A stretch of DNA of 64,000 nt from Desulfonema magnum (lineage in GTDB: Bacteria > Desulfobacterota > Desulfobacteria > Desulfobacterales > 4be13): positions 5,353,633 through 5,417,632 of the forward strand of contig NZ_CP061800.1 of NCBI RefSeq assembly GCF_017377395.1, in the 5' to 3' direction. This document shows, in pieces, positions 33,971 through 42,774 of the stretch (the first letter of the stretch is position 1; every line of letters begins with the position of its first letter). The notes beneath the pieces are model-generated. The model worked only from the letters and a program-made list of their open reading frames with translations, made no database searches and had not been told where the DNA came from. A program made the translations under genes and the position numbers.

Positions 33971-35524
33971 TTAACTGGAGTACCTTTCCCTGAGTATTCG
34001 GTGAAGTATCTTGCCGGTAGGTGTTCTCGGCATCTCATCCGGCTTGATAAGCATCACATCTTTGGGTCGCTTGTAACCGGCCATCTTATCCTTGCAGCGT
34101 TCCTTGATTGTCTGCTCATCCAGCTGACCTTCGGCCTCTTCCTTCGGAATAACCACGGCAGCCACCCGCTCTCCCCATTTCTCATCCGGGAGACCAATGA
34201 CAGCCACATCAAAAACATCAGGATAGCTGCCAATAATTTCCTCGATTTCACTGGGATGGACATTCTCACCACCTGTGATGATCATATTGTCTTTTCGGTC
34301 AACAATTTGATAAAAGCCCTCCTCATCTTGGCGGGCCATGTCTCCAGCGCTGAACCATTCGCCGACAAAGGAACTCGCGGTTTTCTCAGGCATTTTATAA
34401 TACTCGTCAAAAAGCATAGGCCCTCTGGAATAGAGTTCGCCAACTTCCCCGGCAGGTACTTCATTTCCCTCTTCGTCCAGAATTTTGACAAAATCCGTGC
34501 CCAGCGACTCGCAACCAATGGACCCCAGCTTTCTTAGCTGATCTTCAGGCTTCAGCACGGTGACAATTCCCGCCTCTGTGGAACCATATCCCTCATAGAG
34601 CTCAACACCGGGGAAGAATTCCATGATTGCCAGTTTCATGCTCTTTCTCACCGGAGCGGAGGAACACAGAAGTTTTTTGATGGAGCTGACATCACGTTTT
34701 TTGGCTTCCTCAGATACGTTCAGGATGAGATTGTAATGCGTGGGGATGAGCGAAATAAAATTAATTTTCTCCCGCTCAATGATCTCCAGAATCTCGTCAG
34801 CCCTGAAAGACTGCGCGGGATGGATATACACGCTCCCGCCGATGTACAGAAAGATAAAGGTAAAATAAGTGGAGTTAATATGGCACAAGGGCATGACATT
34901 CATACAGGTATGATCCGGCCTGAATCCGAAATCAATGGCATTGATGAAATAGAATGCAATATGAGATTCATGGGAACGCACAACTCCCTTGGGTCTGCCT
35001 GTGGTGCCGGATGTATAGATCAGTATCCATGTGTCTTTCGGCTCCACAACCGCTTCCGGTTCAGTTTCCGAAGCGTCTGCGATAAAGTCCTCATAGGGCT
35101 TGTATCCTTCTTTTTTCTCACCGACAACAACATATTTGTCAGATCCCACATTTGTCAGATTCGGTTTTACCGGATCCACTGTGTCTGCAAACATATCATG
35201 AACGATAAAGGCCTTGGCATCCGAGTCATTCACGATAAATTCTATTTCTGCCCCGACCAGACGAAAGTTGATAGGCACGATAACAATTCCTGTTTTCGCC
35301 GTGGCCAGATAAATTTCTACAATTTCAATGCTGTTCTCCATCAGCACTGCAACCTTATCCCCCTTTTTTAAGCCAAGAGAAAGAAGGCTGTGAGCCAGTT
35401 TGTTCACTCGCTTGTTTACTTCGGGATATGTGAAACTTTTTTCCCTGTCCTTTAATGCGACGGTGTTTGGAAATTTCTTTGCGTTTACCTTAAGTGTTTG
35501 ACCTAAGTTCATCCAGAGGGCCAT
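33971..35524 (-). CDS. AMP-binding acyl-CoA ligase (fatty-acid or aryl acid:CoA ligase)
   Basis: 517 residues. ANL superfamily marks: P-loop YTSGTTGRPKGVVRSH, LYEGYGSTEAGIV, the hinge region IVDRKDNMIITGGENVHPSE, and C-terminal Lys in PRTPTGKILHR. It activates a carboxylic acid as acyl-adenylate and transfers it to CoA. The length and the GENVHPSE motif fit medium/long-chain fatty acyl-CoA synthetases of sulfate reducers; the exact acid cannot be told. Monocistronic with its own terminator; upstream spacer full of repeats. Confidence 0.9.
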   Translation of the reverse strand: MALWMNLGQTLKVNAKKFPNTVALKDREKSFTYPEVNKRVNKLAHSLLSLGLKKGDKVAVLMENSIEIVEIYLATAKTGIVIVPINFRLVGAEIEFIVNDSDAKAFIVHDMFADTVDPVKPNLTNVGSDKYVVVGEKKEGYKPYEDFIADASETEPEAVVEPKDTWILIYTSGTTGRPKGVVRSHESHIAFYFINAIDFGFRPDHTCMNVMPLCHINSTYFTFIFLYIGGSVYIHPAQSFRADEILEIIEREKINFISLIPTHYNLILNVSEEAKKRDVSSIKKLLCSSAPVRKSMKLAIMEFFPGVELYEGYGSTEAGIVTVLKPEDQLRKLGSIGCESLGTDFVKILDEEGNEVPAGEVGELYSRGPMLFDEYYKMPEKTASSFVGEWFSAGDMARQDEEGFYQIVDRKDNMIITGGENVHPSEIEEIIGSYPDVFDVAVIGLPDEKWGERVAAVVIPKEEAEGQLDEQTIKERCKDKMAGYKRPKDVMLIKPDEMPRTPTGKILHRILRERYSS

Positions 35525-36233
35525 TTTTCTCTCCCTGTTGAAGATTGAAGATTGAAGATTGAAGATCGGAGCATCTGACGCTGATTTTCAATACATCACC
35601 TTTGTCAAAATTGGGTTGCCAGCTTAAATCGAGGTCAATTAAAGTCAGTCGTTCTGAAAAACCCGCCGATGTCCGGTTCCGGATTGACAAATCCGAACCT
35701 GACCCGCCGAATTCGTCAATCCGGCAGGAGTGCGGGGAATTGTATTTTTTAATTATCCGCTTTTAAATCCGACAACCTCAAAATTTAACCGCACTATGCA
35801 ATACTTTTTGCAGATTTGTCAACATCTTTAAAATCATCAGGCTGGGAACAGAAAACCTTTTGAAATCATAATATTTCCAATGAAAACTAAAATTGACCGG
35901 GGATTTGTGATTTGTGATTTGTGATTTGTGATTTGCGATTTGCGATTGTTCCGTACAAAATTTACAATATCGAAAATCACCGGCATAAATCAGGGGCGAG
36001 CGTTTCAAATCTGGATATTTCCATATAATTACCTAACCATAAGTTTTCGATATCTGCCCAGGGAAGAAACCCGGCTTTTTTTTCGGAATGACCCGCCGCC
36101 CGTGAAGGAAAAAGCCGGGTTTCTCCGCGGTTCGCAGAAAAAAAGATATATAAAAAATTTTTGATCGGATACTTAATGGCCGAACTGATTCAGGTGATTA
36201 TAAGGCTTACATCCAAAATCGGAACATTGTCGC
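35525..36233. other. Repeat-rich spacer with heptamer arrays
   Basis: About 700 bp without a gene. It contains four ttgaaga(t) heptamers (35537-35566), a palindromic ccggattgacaaatccg area (35675-35735), six copies of ttgtgat/ttgcgat (35905-35947) and a family B element listed separately. Confidence 0.6.
36030..36175. repeat. Dispersed palindromic repeat, family B, copy 1
   Basis: About 146 bp: ctaaccataagttttcgata, then AGAAACCCGGCTTTTT, a centre, AAAAAGCCGGGTTTCTCCGC and aattttttgatcggatactta. The two halves are imperfect inverted repeats. Other copies at 52098-52246 and 59077-59227. Confidence 0.85.
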
Positions 36234-37991
36234 TTACTTGACAGAGGAGCATTCAGTATAAAGAGAGTAGGGGCAGATTTTCCGACAGTATTCATGATCA
36301 ATGTCATGGAACAGGTGGGTAATCGCATCGCCCTTGTTGGCAATCACTCCGCGAGAGGACAGTTCGTTCCAAAACCCGCTGGTTTTAAATACGTTCATAA
36401 CAGGAATGTGGACACCTGTGAGGACCAGCCGAATGTTACGTGTTTTCAGTTCCTGCCGGAGTATGGAAAGCTCATCTGTGCCGGTGATATCAATAAATCC
36501 GATTGCTGTGCAATCCAGCAGAAGGAACTTTAGCGGCGTTTCCACTTCATCCGCCCGCTCCAGTATGTGTTCGACAGTATATTCCGCATTGGCAAAGTAG
36601 ATCGCGTTATCCGACCGCAGATGAAGAATCTGGGGGCAGGACGGTTTGTTGTAAAGGTCGGCATTGATAAGCATGTTATGCACCGGATCTTTGGAAATAC
36701 GGACGATTCTCGGATGCATCGTTTTCCACAGAAACAACATCAGAGAAATCATCACGCCGATCAGCAGAGCATAATCCGGTTTTGCAAGCAGAGCCAGTAC
36801 GAAAACCGTAACTGCCACCGCACCGTCGTGATGGTTTTTTTTCCAAAGAATGAAGACTTCTTTCGGATGAAACAGAAGCAGGACCGCTGAGATGACCAGG
36901 GCCGCCAGGGCCGCCTTGGGAATATAGGTGAAAAGAGGGGTCAGAAAAAGAAGCGCAAAAATTACGATGATGCCCGAAACCACGCCTGATATCCCAGTTC
37001 TGGCCCCCGCGGAAAAATTGATGGCAGTTCTGGAAAAGGACCCGCTGACCGGCGGGCATTGGAAGAATGAGCCGATGATATTGGCCAGCCCCTGGCCAAT
37101 GAATTCCTGGTTCACATCCACCTTTTGCCCGGTTTCGGAAGAAATGACTTTGCCCACGGAATAGATTTCGGCAAAACTGACAAGCGCGATGATGACGGCC
37201 GGTCCTATCAGTGAAAAACCGATGTCCATGTCAAATATGGGCAGCTTAAATATCGGCAGCCCCCCGGGGAATTCTCCCACAATTCGGACTCCGGAATTGT
37301 GAAGATTAAAAAAATAAACCGCCGAAGTCGTCAGCAGCAAAGCCAGAAGGCTGGCCGGGAAAGCCGGACGGATCCGTTTGAGTCCGTATATGATGGCAAA
37401 AGAAATGACACCGATAAGCGCGGTGGAAGCGTGAAGCGACGGGACCCCTTTCAGTATTTCCAGAAGCATCGGGAGAATATACTCATGTTTTTCCACGGTC
37501 AGTCCCAGAAGATTCGGCATCTGCGTGGCAATGATGATCAGAGCCGCGGCCGCGGTAAAGCCCCGAACCGCTGAATGGGAAATAAAGGCCATGACATGAC
37601 CCATGCGTAAGACCCCCATGATCAGGTACAGAATCCCGACAATATGGCCCAGCAGGATGGCCAGTTCGATAAAATGCGGGCTTCCGGGTTCGGCCATCGG
37701 TGTCAGGGTCGTCAGCACAAGAAGACTCATAATGGCAATGGGACCCGTGGCAAGCTGGCGCAGGCTTCCCCAGAGTGCGGCAATTATCGGCGCAATTGCC
37801 CCTGCATAGAGGCCGTATATGGGCGGCAGGCCCGCCAGCATGGCATAGGCCATGGACTGGGGAATGAGGACGACTGCCACGGTAATGCCCGCGACCATAT
37901 CGGCTCGGAAAACTGAACGATCATAGTCTTTCACCCAGTTCAGGAAAGGGAACAGATGATGTAACAGCAATGACAGAGGATTATTTTTCAT
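36234..37991 (-). CDS. SulP-family anion permease with STAS domain
   Basis: 585 residues. About 12 membrane helices (residues 25-440) with SulP signature GITVAVVLIPQSMAYAMLAG and PPIYGLYAGAIAPIIAALWG, RTAINFSAGARTGISG, and a cytoplasmic STAS domain (about 455-560: ILHLRSDNAIYFANAEYTVE, LLLDCTAIGFIDITGTDEL). It is a proton- or sodium-coupled sulfate (or bicarbonate/other anion) transporter of the inner membrane. In a sulfate reducer sulfate is the likely cargo, but SulP members also carry bicarbonate. AAAGG precedes the ATG. The next leftward-reading neighbour upstream is the BASS-Usp fusion, 119 bp away. Confidence 0.9.
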   Translation of the reverse strand: MKNNPLSLLLHHLFPFLNWVKDYDRSVFRADMVAGITVAVVLIPQSMAYAMLAGLPPIYGLYAGAIAPIIAALWGSLRQLATGPIAIMSLLVLTTLTPMAEPGSPHFIELAILLGHIVGILYLIMGVLRMGHVMAFISHSAVRGFTAAAALIIIATQMPNLLGLTVEKHEYILPMLLEILKGVPSLHASTALIGVISFAIIYGLKRIRPAFPASLLALLLTTSAVYFFNLHNSGVRIVGEFPGGLPIFKLPIFDMDIGFSLIGPAVIIALVSFAEIYSVGKVISSETGQKVDVNQEFIGQGLANIIGSFFQCPPVSGSFSRTAINFSAGARTGISGVVSGIIVIFALLFLTPLFTYIPKAALAALVISAVLLLFHPKEVFILWKKNHHDGAVAVTVFVLALLAKPDYALLIGVMISLMLFLWKTMHPRIVRISKDPVHNMLINADLYNKPSCPQILHLRSDNAIYFANAEYTVEHILERADEVETPLKFLLLDCTAIGFIDITGTDELSILRQELKTRNIRLVLTGVHIPVMNVFKTSGFWNELSSRGVIANKGDAITHLFHDIDHEYCRKICPYSLYTECSSVK

Positions 37992-38110
37992 GGATAGCCT
38001 TTAATTACGCGGGTTCCGCAACCCGAAGGATATGATCGGACATGTTTTTCAGAGCAGAGCTGGTAGCGGAGCATCGGCCAGACCGGTTTTCGGCATAAAG
38101 CCGGAATTTA

Positions 38111-39685
38111 TCACTTCCCATTTCTTACTTCCTCATGAGGCAGCCGCACCACAAGCACAGGTTTGGAACATCTGCTGATAACTCCTCCGGCAACACTTCC
38201 CATAATGGCACCTTCCAGTTTTCCATGTCCGTGGGTTCCCATGATCACAAGATCATAATTCCCCTCTTCTGCAACAGATGCGATACGAGCCACGGGATTT
38301 CCCGCTTCCACAAGGATATTTCCCTGTGCCAGCGGACAATAGGGGATTTCCTTTGTTATCTGTTCGGATGTCTCCTGAATACGCATGCGTATGGTTTCTT
38401 TTGCCATATCAATACTTTTTGCGTTAAATTCATCCCATTTCTTTCCAAAGCGTTCTGTGAGATCAATTCCCGCACCCGAAGAGAATTCCTCAAGCATGTC
38501 AGGCACAACATGAAGCACAGTCACCTCTGCCTCATATTTGTTACCAATACTGCATGCATACCGCACCGCATACCGGGCAGTTTCTGAGAGATCCGTCACA
38601 TAAAGAATTTTTCGGATATCCGGGACAATCGCGCCGCCATGCACGAAAAACGGATCATCAGACAGTTTTTCAGGAGGACGGACTTCTTTTTCCGGGGCAG
38701 GCGGCCCGGAAGGCTCGGGCACAAGAATCTCTCCGAATATCCTGTCTGTAAATTTCACATACCAGGCAGCCGACTGAACCTGAATGATGTAGGCTATGGC
38801 AATCACCAGAGCCGCACTTGATCCCTCAGGACCGAAAGCATTGATGGCGATAGCCAGAGCAATGGAGAGATTCCGCATCACCGAACCATAAACCAGCGCG
38901 ATGGCATCTCCCCTGGGCAGCAATGACTTGCCGAGCGCTGTGCTGAAAACATAATTGATGGTATAAATCAGCGACAGCGGTATCAGGATATACAAAATCA
39001 TTCGGGGCGAACTCGCGATGCCTTTGGCTTTCAGCGCTATGGCAATAAAAACAATACCCACGACACCGAGTGTGGATATCGCCGGGAACCGGGGTGCCCA
39101 TCGCTGCTGAAATTCCTTTATTCCGTATTTTTTCATCAGGCCCTGCTGGGTGAGAAATCCGGCAATCATGGGAATAAAGACAATGACAGCGATCTGCTTC
39201 ATCACTGAAAGGATATTCACCTCAAGTGTCGCGCCCATAAGGAATTTGACATAAAAAGGAGTGGCAACCGATCCGAAAGTCAGCCCGACCACTGTCATTT
39301 TTACAGCAGCTTCCACATTTCCCTTGGCAAATCCGGTCCAGGAGATGGTCATGCCGCTGGTGGGAACAAGCCCTGCCAGAAGCAAACCCAGCGCCATGTA
39401 TGGCTGATCTTTGAAAAACAGGATTCCGAATCCGAACGCGATAAAAGGGACAATCCCGAAGTTGATGCACTGGGTCAGCACCTGAGCCTTCATATCACCC
39501 CCCTCAAAGACCTTTCTGATCTTGAGCGTGACCATCATGGGATAGACCATGAGGAATGTGAACGGAATGATCAGATTTTTCAGAAATGCAGGTTGAAATA
39601 TGATCCCGAAAAAAAATCCGAGAATCATCATCACCGGAATGGCAATGATCAGATTTTTGTTGATCAGACTGAGATATTTCCACAT
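38111..39685 (-). CDS. BASS/ACR3-type transporter fused to a universal stress protein domain
   Basis: 524 residues. Residues 1-320 form about ten helices of the bile acid:sodium symporter / arsenite permease superfamily (LAGLVPTSGMTISWTGFAKG, with the conserved Thr/Ser-Gly-Met; GSVMRNLSIALAIAINAFG). After a Pro-rich linker (PEPSGPPAPEKEVRPPEK) a complete UspA domain (about 355-520) carries ILYVTDLSETARYAVRYAC and the ATP-binding GTHGHGKLEGAIMGSVA. The fusion suggests transport regulated by nucleotide or stress state. Cargo is uncertain: arsenite, or an organic anion. It precedes the SulP gene on the same strand. Confidence 0.85.
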   Translation of the reverse strand: MWKYLSLINKNLIIAIPVMMILGFFFGIIFQPAFLKNLIIPFTFLMVYPMMVTLKIRKVFEGGDMKAQVLTQCINFGIVPFIAFGFGILFFKDQPYMALGLLLAGLVPTSGMTISWTGFAKGNVEAAVKMTVVGLTFGSVATPFYVKFLMGATLEVNILSVMKQIAVIVFIPMIAGFLTQQGLMKKYGIKEFQQRWAPRFPAISTLGVVGIVFIAIALKAKGIASSPRMILYILIPLSLIYTINYVFSTALGKSLLPRGDAIALVYGSVMRNLSIALAIAINAFGPEGSSAALVIAIAYIIQVQSAAWYVKFTDRIFGEILVPEPSGPPAPEKEVRPPEKLSDDPFFVHGGAIVPDIRKILYVTDLSETARYAVRYACSIGNKYEAEVTVLHVVPDMLEEFSSGAGIDLTERFGKKWDEFNAKSIDMAKETIRMRIQETSEQITKEIPYCPLAQGNILVEAGNPVARIASVAEEGNYDLVIMGTHGHGKLEGAIMGSVAGGVISRCSKPVLVVRLPHEEVRNGK

Positions 39686-39797
39686 ATATTTTAATCTCCT
39701 CTTTTTTATTGATCCGCTGTCCTGCCATACAGGCAGATACGCTGTAACAAGAGGAGGTATGCCAAATCAGACCTCCTCACACATTTTTTGCAAAGAT

Positions 39798-39852
39798 TCA
39801 GCAGATCAAAAATTTTCATAAATCCGGAATGCAAAAATTTTCGATCTGCTGA
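39798..39852. repeat. Short inverted repeat with TCAGCAGAT ends, copy 1
   Basis: TCAGCAGATCAAAAATTTT and AAAATTTTCGATCTGCTGA, arms of 19 bp around 17 bases. Similar ends bound elements at 41417-41534 and 41558-41738. Confidence 0.7.
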
Positions 39853-40020
39853 GATTATAAGTAGCTGGACATATGTTTTTCAAAATCAGATCCTGAATTA
39901 TCAGGGGGCAACGCCGATAAAATATCGAAAAACTTTTGGTCAGATGCTTATCTGCTAAATCAAAGAGACAGAATTTGCTTTCCGCTATTCCAAATCATAA
40001 GCAATGCCAGCGGGCTGACA

Positions 40021-41391
40021 TCATTTGATTTCATAGCCCGCGTTAATCCAAGCTTTCATTCCGCCGGCCAGGCTATGCACATGACGAAATCCCCGGGACT
40101 GGAGATAACTGGCTGCGATATTGCCCCGGTACCCCATTCCGCATGTGACAATGATTTCTTCGTCTTCAGGCAGTTCAGGTTTTTCTTTTAAAAGCTCGGT
40201 GAGCGGGAGATGCCTTGCCTGGGAAATATGACCGCCATCCCATTCAGCCGGAGTCCTGACATCTAAAAGGTTTGTGTGATTACGTTGCAATTTTTCCCTG
40301 AGCTTTTCAGCCGAAATCTGCCATAATTGGGAAATCGGGTACCCTGCTTCCTGCCATGCGGCAATTCCGCCGTAAAGATATCCGAGAATGTTGTCATATC
40401 CGATCCGATGCAGGTTTATACTCATTTCATCAAAATGTTTCTCATCGTCCACGACCATGATGATATCGGCCCGGGGATCAATGACCATCCCGATCCAATT
40501 GGCAGTCTGCTTTGCCAATCCGATGTTAATACTGCCGTTAATATGAACACCGCCGAAAGCAGCTGTGTTTCTGGCATCCAAAATGGTGGCCCCTTTATCG
40601 CTCAGGCTTTTTACCTGAGCCAGCGAAAGGTCCCGCGTGACAGGACACCGCTCCATCAGTGGCGCTCCCTTGCGATTTGTTTCAATGATGTGGCTGAAAC
40701 TCCTGGGCCTTTCAGGAAAGGTCCGGGTAAATTCCTGTCGGAAAGATTTTTCATCCAGGGACAGCACAGGGTTACTTCGAATTTCATATCCGATAGTTGA
40801 ACTGGATTTCGGACTCATGCCTTTGCCGCACAGGGAGCCTTCTCCGTGGGCCGGAAAAACTTCGACACTTTCAGGCAGATTGCCGAGTTTGTGCAACGAA
40901 TGATACAGATTGCCAACCTGTTCGTCAATCATTTCCTGCCCCGCGAGATCCGGTCTTCCGACATCGCCTACGAACATGCAGTCCCCGGTGAGGACCATCC
41001 ACGGTTCTGTTCCCCGGGCAGTATCGCTGACAATCAGCGACATGGAAAAGGGAGTATGTCCCGGGGTGGACATGATTTTAACACTGGCTTTGCCAAACTC
41101 AAAGATGTCTCCTTCTCTTACGGTTTTATGTTCAAATTCGACTGGCGAACCTTCGAGAAAATAGATATCTGCCCGGGTCCGGGACCTCAGTTCCTGGTTG
41201 CCGCTCACATGATCAGCATGGATATGGGTTTCAAAAATATGGGTGATCCTCATATCGTTTTTGCGGGCAATATCAATATAATCCTGAACATCTCTTTTCG
41301 GATCCACAACACAGGCTGTTCCGGCCTGGGGACATCCGATAACATAGGAAAGGCAACCCATCCCTTCGACAGTGACTTGTTTGAAATACAT
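40021..41391 (-). CDS. MBL-fold persulfide dioxygenase-like protein with two rhodanese domains
   Basis: 456 residues from ATG 41391, which has AGAGGA five bases upstream; the frame extends upstream without a signal. MBL domain (1-240): THIHADHVSGN metal motif, STPGHTPFSMSLI, LTGDCMFVGDVGRPDL, VFPAHGEGSLCGKG, like ETHE1/persulfide dioxygenases. First rhodanese (about 265-360) has no Cys in the active loop, VVDDEKHFDEM; second rhodanese (about 365-456) has the active Cys in VTCGMGYRGNIAASY. Probable role in sulfane sulfur handling or detoxification. Upstream neighbour, on the same strand, is the selenoperoxiredoxin. Confidence 0.88.
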   Translation of the reverse strand: MYFKQVTVEGMGCLSYVIGCPQAGTACVVDPKRDVQDYIDIARKNDMRITHIFETHIHADHVSGNQELRSRTRADIYFLEGSPVEFEHKTVREGDIFEFGKASVKIMSTPGHTPFSMSLIVSDTARGTEPWMVLTGDCMFVGDVGRPDLAGQEMIDEQVGNLYHSLHKLGNLPESVEVFPAHGEGSLCGKGMSPKSSSTIGYEIRSNPVLSLDEKSFRQEFTRTFPERPRSFSHIIETNRKGAPLMERCPVTRDLSLAQVKSLSDKGATILDARNTAAFGGVHINGSINIGLAKQTANWIGMVIDPRADIIMVVDDEKHFDEMSINLHRIGYDNILGYLYGGIAAWQEAGYPISQLWQISAEKLREKLQRNHTNLLDVRTPAEWDGGHISQARHLPLTELLKEKPELPEDEEIIVTCGMGYRGNIAASYLQSRGFRHVHSLAGGMKAWINAGYEIK

Positions 41392-41416
41392 TTTATCCTC
41401 TGTTTTAAAAATAGTG

Positions 41417-41534
41417 TCAGCAGATGTAAAATTCGTGGGAAAACTTGCTTCGGACTGGCAAATCCGAGGCATTTTCGACGCGGCGGATTTGTCAGTCCGG
41501 CAAAAACGGATCAGGGCAATTTTCCATCTGCTGA
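41417..41534. repeat. Inverted-repeat element with TCAGCAGAT ends, copy 2
   Basis: tcagcagatgtaaaatt at the left and aattttccatctgctga at the right. An inner dyad, cttcggactggcaaatccga / tttgtcagtccgg, lies between. It occupies the leader of the MBL-rhodanese gene. Confidence 0.65.
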
Positions 41535-41557
41535 GAGTTGAATATCAACTTGTTCAA

Positions 41558-41738
41558 TCAGCAGATGGCAAATTCACCCACACGCCAATCTCGTTCCCAC
41601 GCTTCGCGTGGGAATGCTTTTCGAACGCTTCGCGTCCCGCGGTTGGTCGGACTTGCGTGCGGCAACGTGCGGATTCGGGCCGCGGACTGTGGGGAACGAA
41701 CTTAATGAGATTACTAAAATTTTTTTTCCATCTGCTGA
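41558..41738. repeat. Inverted-repeat element with TCAGCAGAT ends, copy 3
   Basis: tcagcagatggcaaatt and aattttttttccatctgctga. It contains internal hairpins tcgttcccacgcttcgcgtg / gggaacga. No coding signal was seen in 41392-41877 apart from these two elements. Confidence 0.6.
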
Positions 41739-41877
41739 TTATGTTCAGAGTGCCAAGCTGTAGTTTGGCACTCAATCGGAGAGACAAACATTGTTTCAGA
41801 TTTTTCAGCAAACTGAGCGGTTCCTCCAATGAGGGACCGAGTTTTCTCATGCGTAAGTCTGCCTCTTTCCTGACTCG

Positions 41878-42597
41878 TTAGTCAGATGCTTCCCGGGTTT
41901 TCCATACTTCCCATACTTTTCCGACCAGATCCGGACCTGGTCGGAGCGTTTTCTTTCCCGTTCTCCATCCCGATGGCGTGGCCTCGGTTCCCTTGGTTTC
42001 TCGAACCAGCTGGAACGCCTGAAGCTGACGCAGTGTTTCACTCACGTTTCTTCCTACCGGAGGCGTGAGAATTTCGTATCCTTGGATGACACCATCAGGA
42101 TCAATCAGAAATCTTCCCCGCATTTCAACGCCTGCATCTTCATCATACACGCCATAGACTTTTCCGACGCGTCCTCCGCCGTCCGACAGCATCGGAAACG
42201 GAACCCCTCCTTCAACCATTTTGGAGAGTTCCTTATCGTTCCACATTTTATGGACAAAAACACTGTCCACGCTGCAAGACAGGACTTGCGCACCAAGACG
42301 CTCGAATTCGCTGATTTTTTCGGCGACCGTCGAAATTTCGGTGGCTCAGACAAAGGTAAAATCTCCAGGATAGAAACAAAGTACGACCCATTTACCAAGA
42401 TAATCAGAAAGATTCACATTAACAAATTTACCCTTATGATAGGCCGGAGCTGTAAAATCAGGGGCCTTTTGTCCAAGTTTGATCATAGTACGTTCCTCCT
42501 TTACTGGTGTGTTATCTGCGGGTTGTAGTTCATCAGGTTCTCTGCCCACAGGTCCCCCTGTGGGGCGCGCACAGCCAACTTTGATTTCTTCTGGCAT
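41878..42597 (-). CDS. prxU: Selenocysteine-containing peroxiredoxin (UGA at the peroxidatic position)
   Basis: 239 residues if the in-frame TGA at 42346-42348 is read as Sec84. Thioredoxin-like AhpC/TSA fold: KAPDFTAPAYHKGKFVNVNL, WVVLCFYPGDFTFV-U-ATEIS, then SVDSVFVHKMWNDKELSKMV, PFPMLSDGGGRVGKVYGVYD, GRFLIDPDGVIQGYEILTP. The FYPGDFTFVCPTE motif of ordinary peroxiredoxins puts the TGA exactly at the catalytic Cys. The start at 42597 (AAAGGA upstream) gives a VGCARPTGGPVG leader; Met38, with a strong AAAGGAGGA, is an alternative. The resolving Cys region reads EATPSGW, without Cys. It should reduce peroxides using thioredoxin-like donors. Same strand as the sulfur enzyme downstream. Confidence 0.88.
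42318..42335 (-). promoter_or_regulatory. SECIS-like hairpin behind the UGA codon
   Basis: On the mRNA, bases 11-28 after UGA are UUUCGACGGUCGCCGAAA: stem UUUCG/CGAAA, an A-C mismatch, one C-G pair and apical loop GGUC at 18-21 bases from UGA. The loop starts with two Gs, as in the E. coli fdhF SECIS (GGUC). Position and loop fit the bacterial consensus for SelB binding. Confidence 0.6.
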
Positions 42598-42774
42598 AAA
42601 CTTTCCTTTCTTTAAATACTCCCCGAAAGTCATCAGGGCGTAAGCGTTGTATGAACAGATGCAACAATTTTTGTTTTTGAATACAAAAATAATGGCAACT
42701 GGCAGAGATAAGGCATGCCTTGTCTCTGCGGTCGTCCGAAATCCGAATGCAAAACATACTGATTATAACGGATA

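Noticed and set aside
41878..42633. Peroxiredoxin as a nonsense-mutated pseudogene
   Set aside because: The only stop is TGA and falls at the catalytic Cys, the downstream frame is fully conserved, and a SECIS-like hairpin follows; selenocysteine is the simpler reading.
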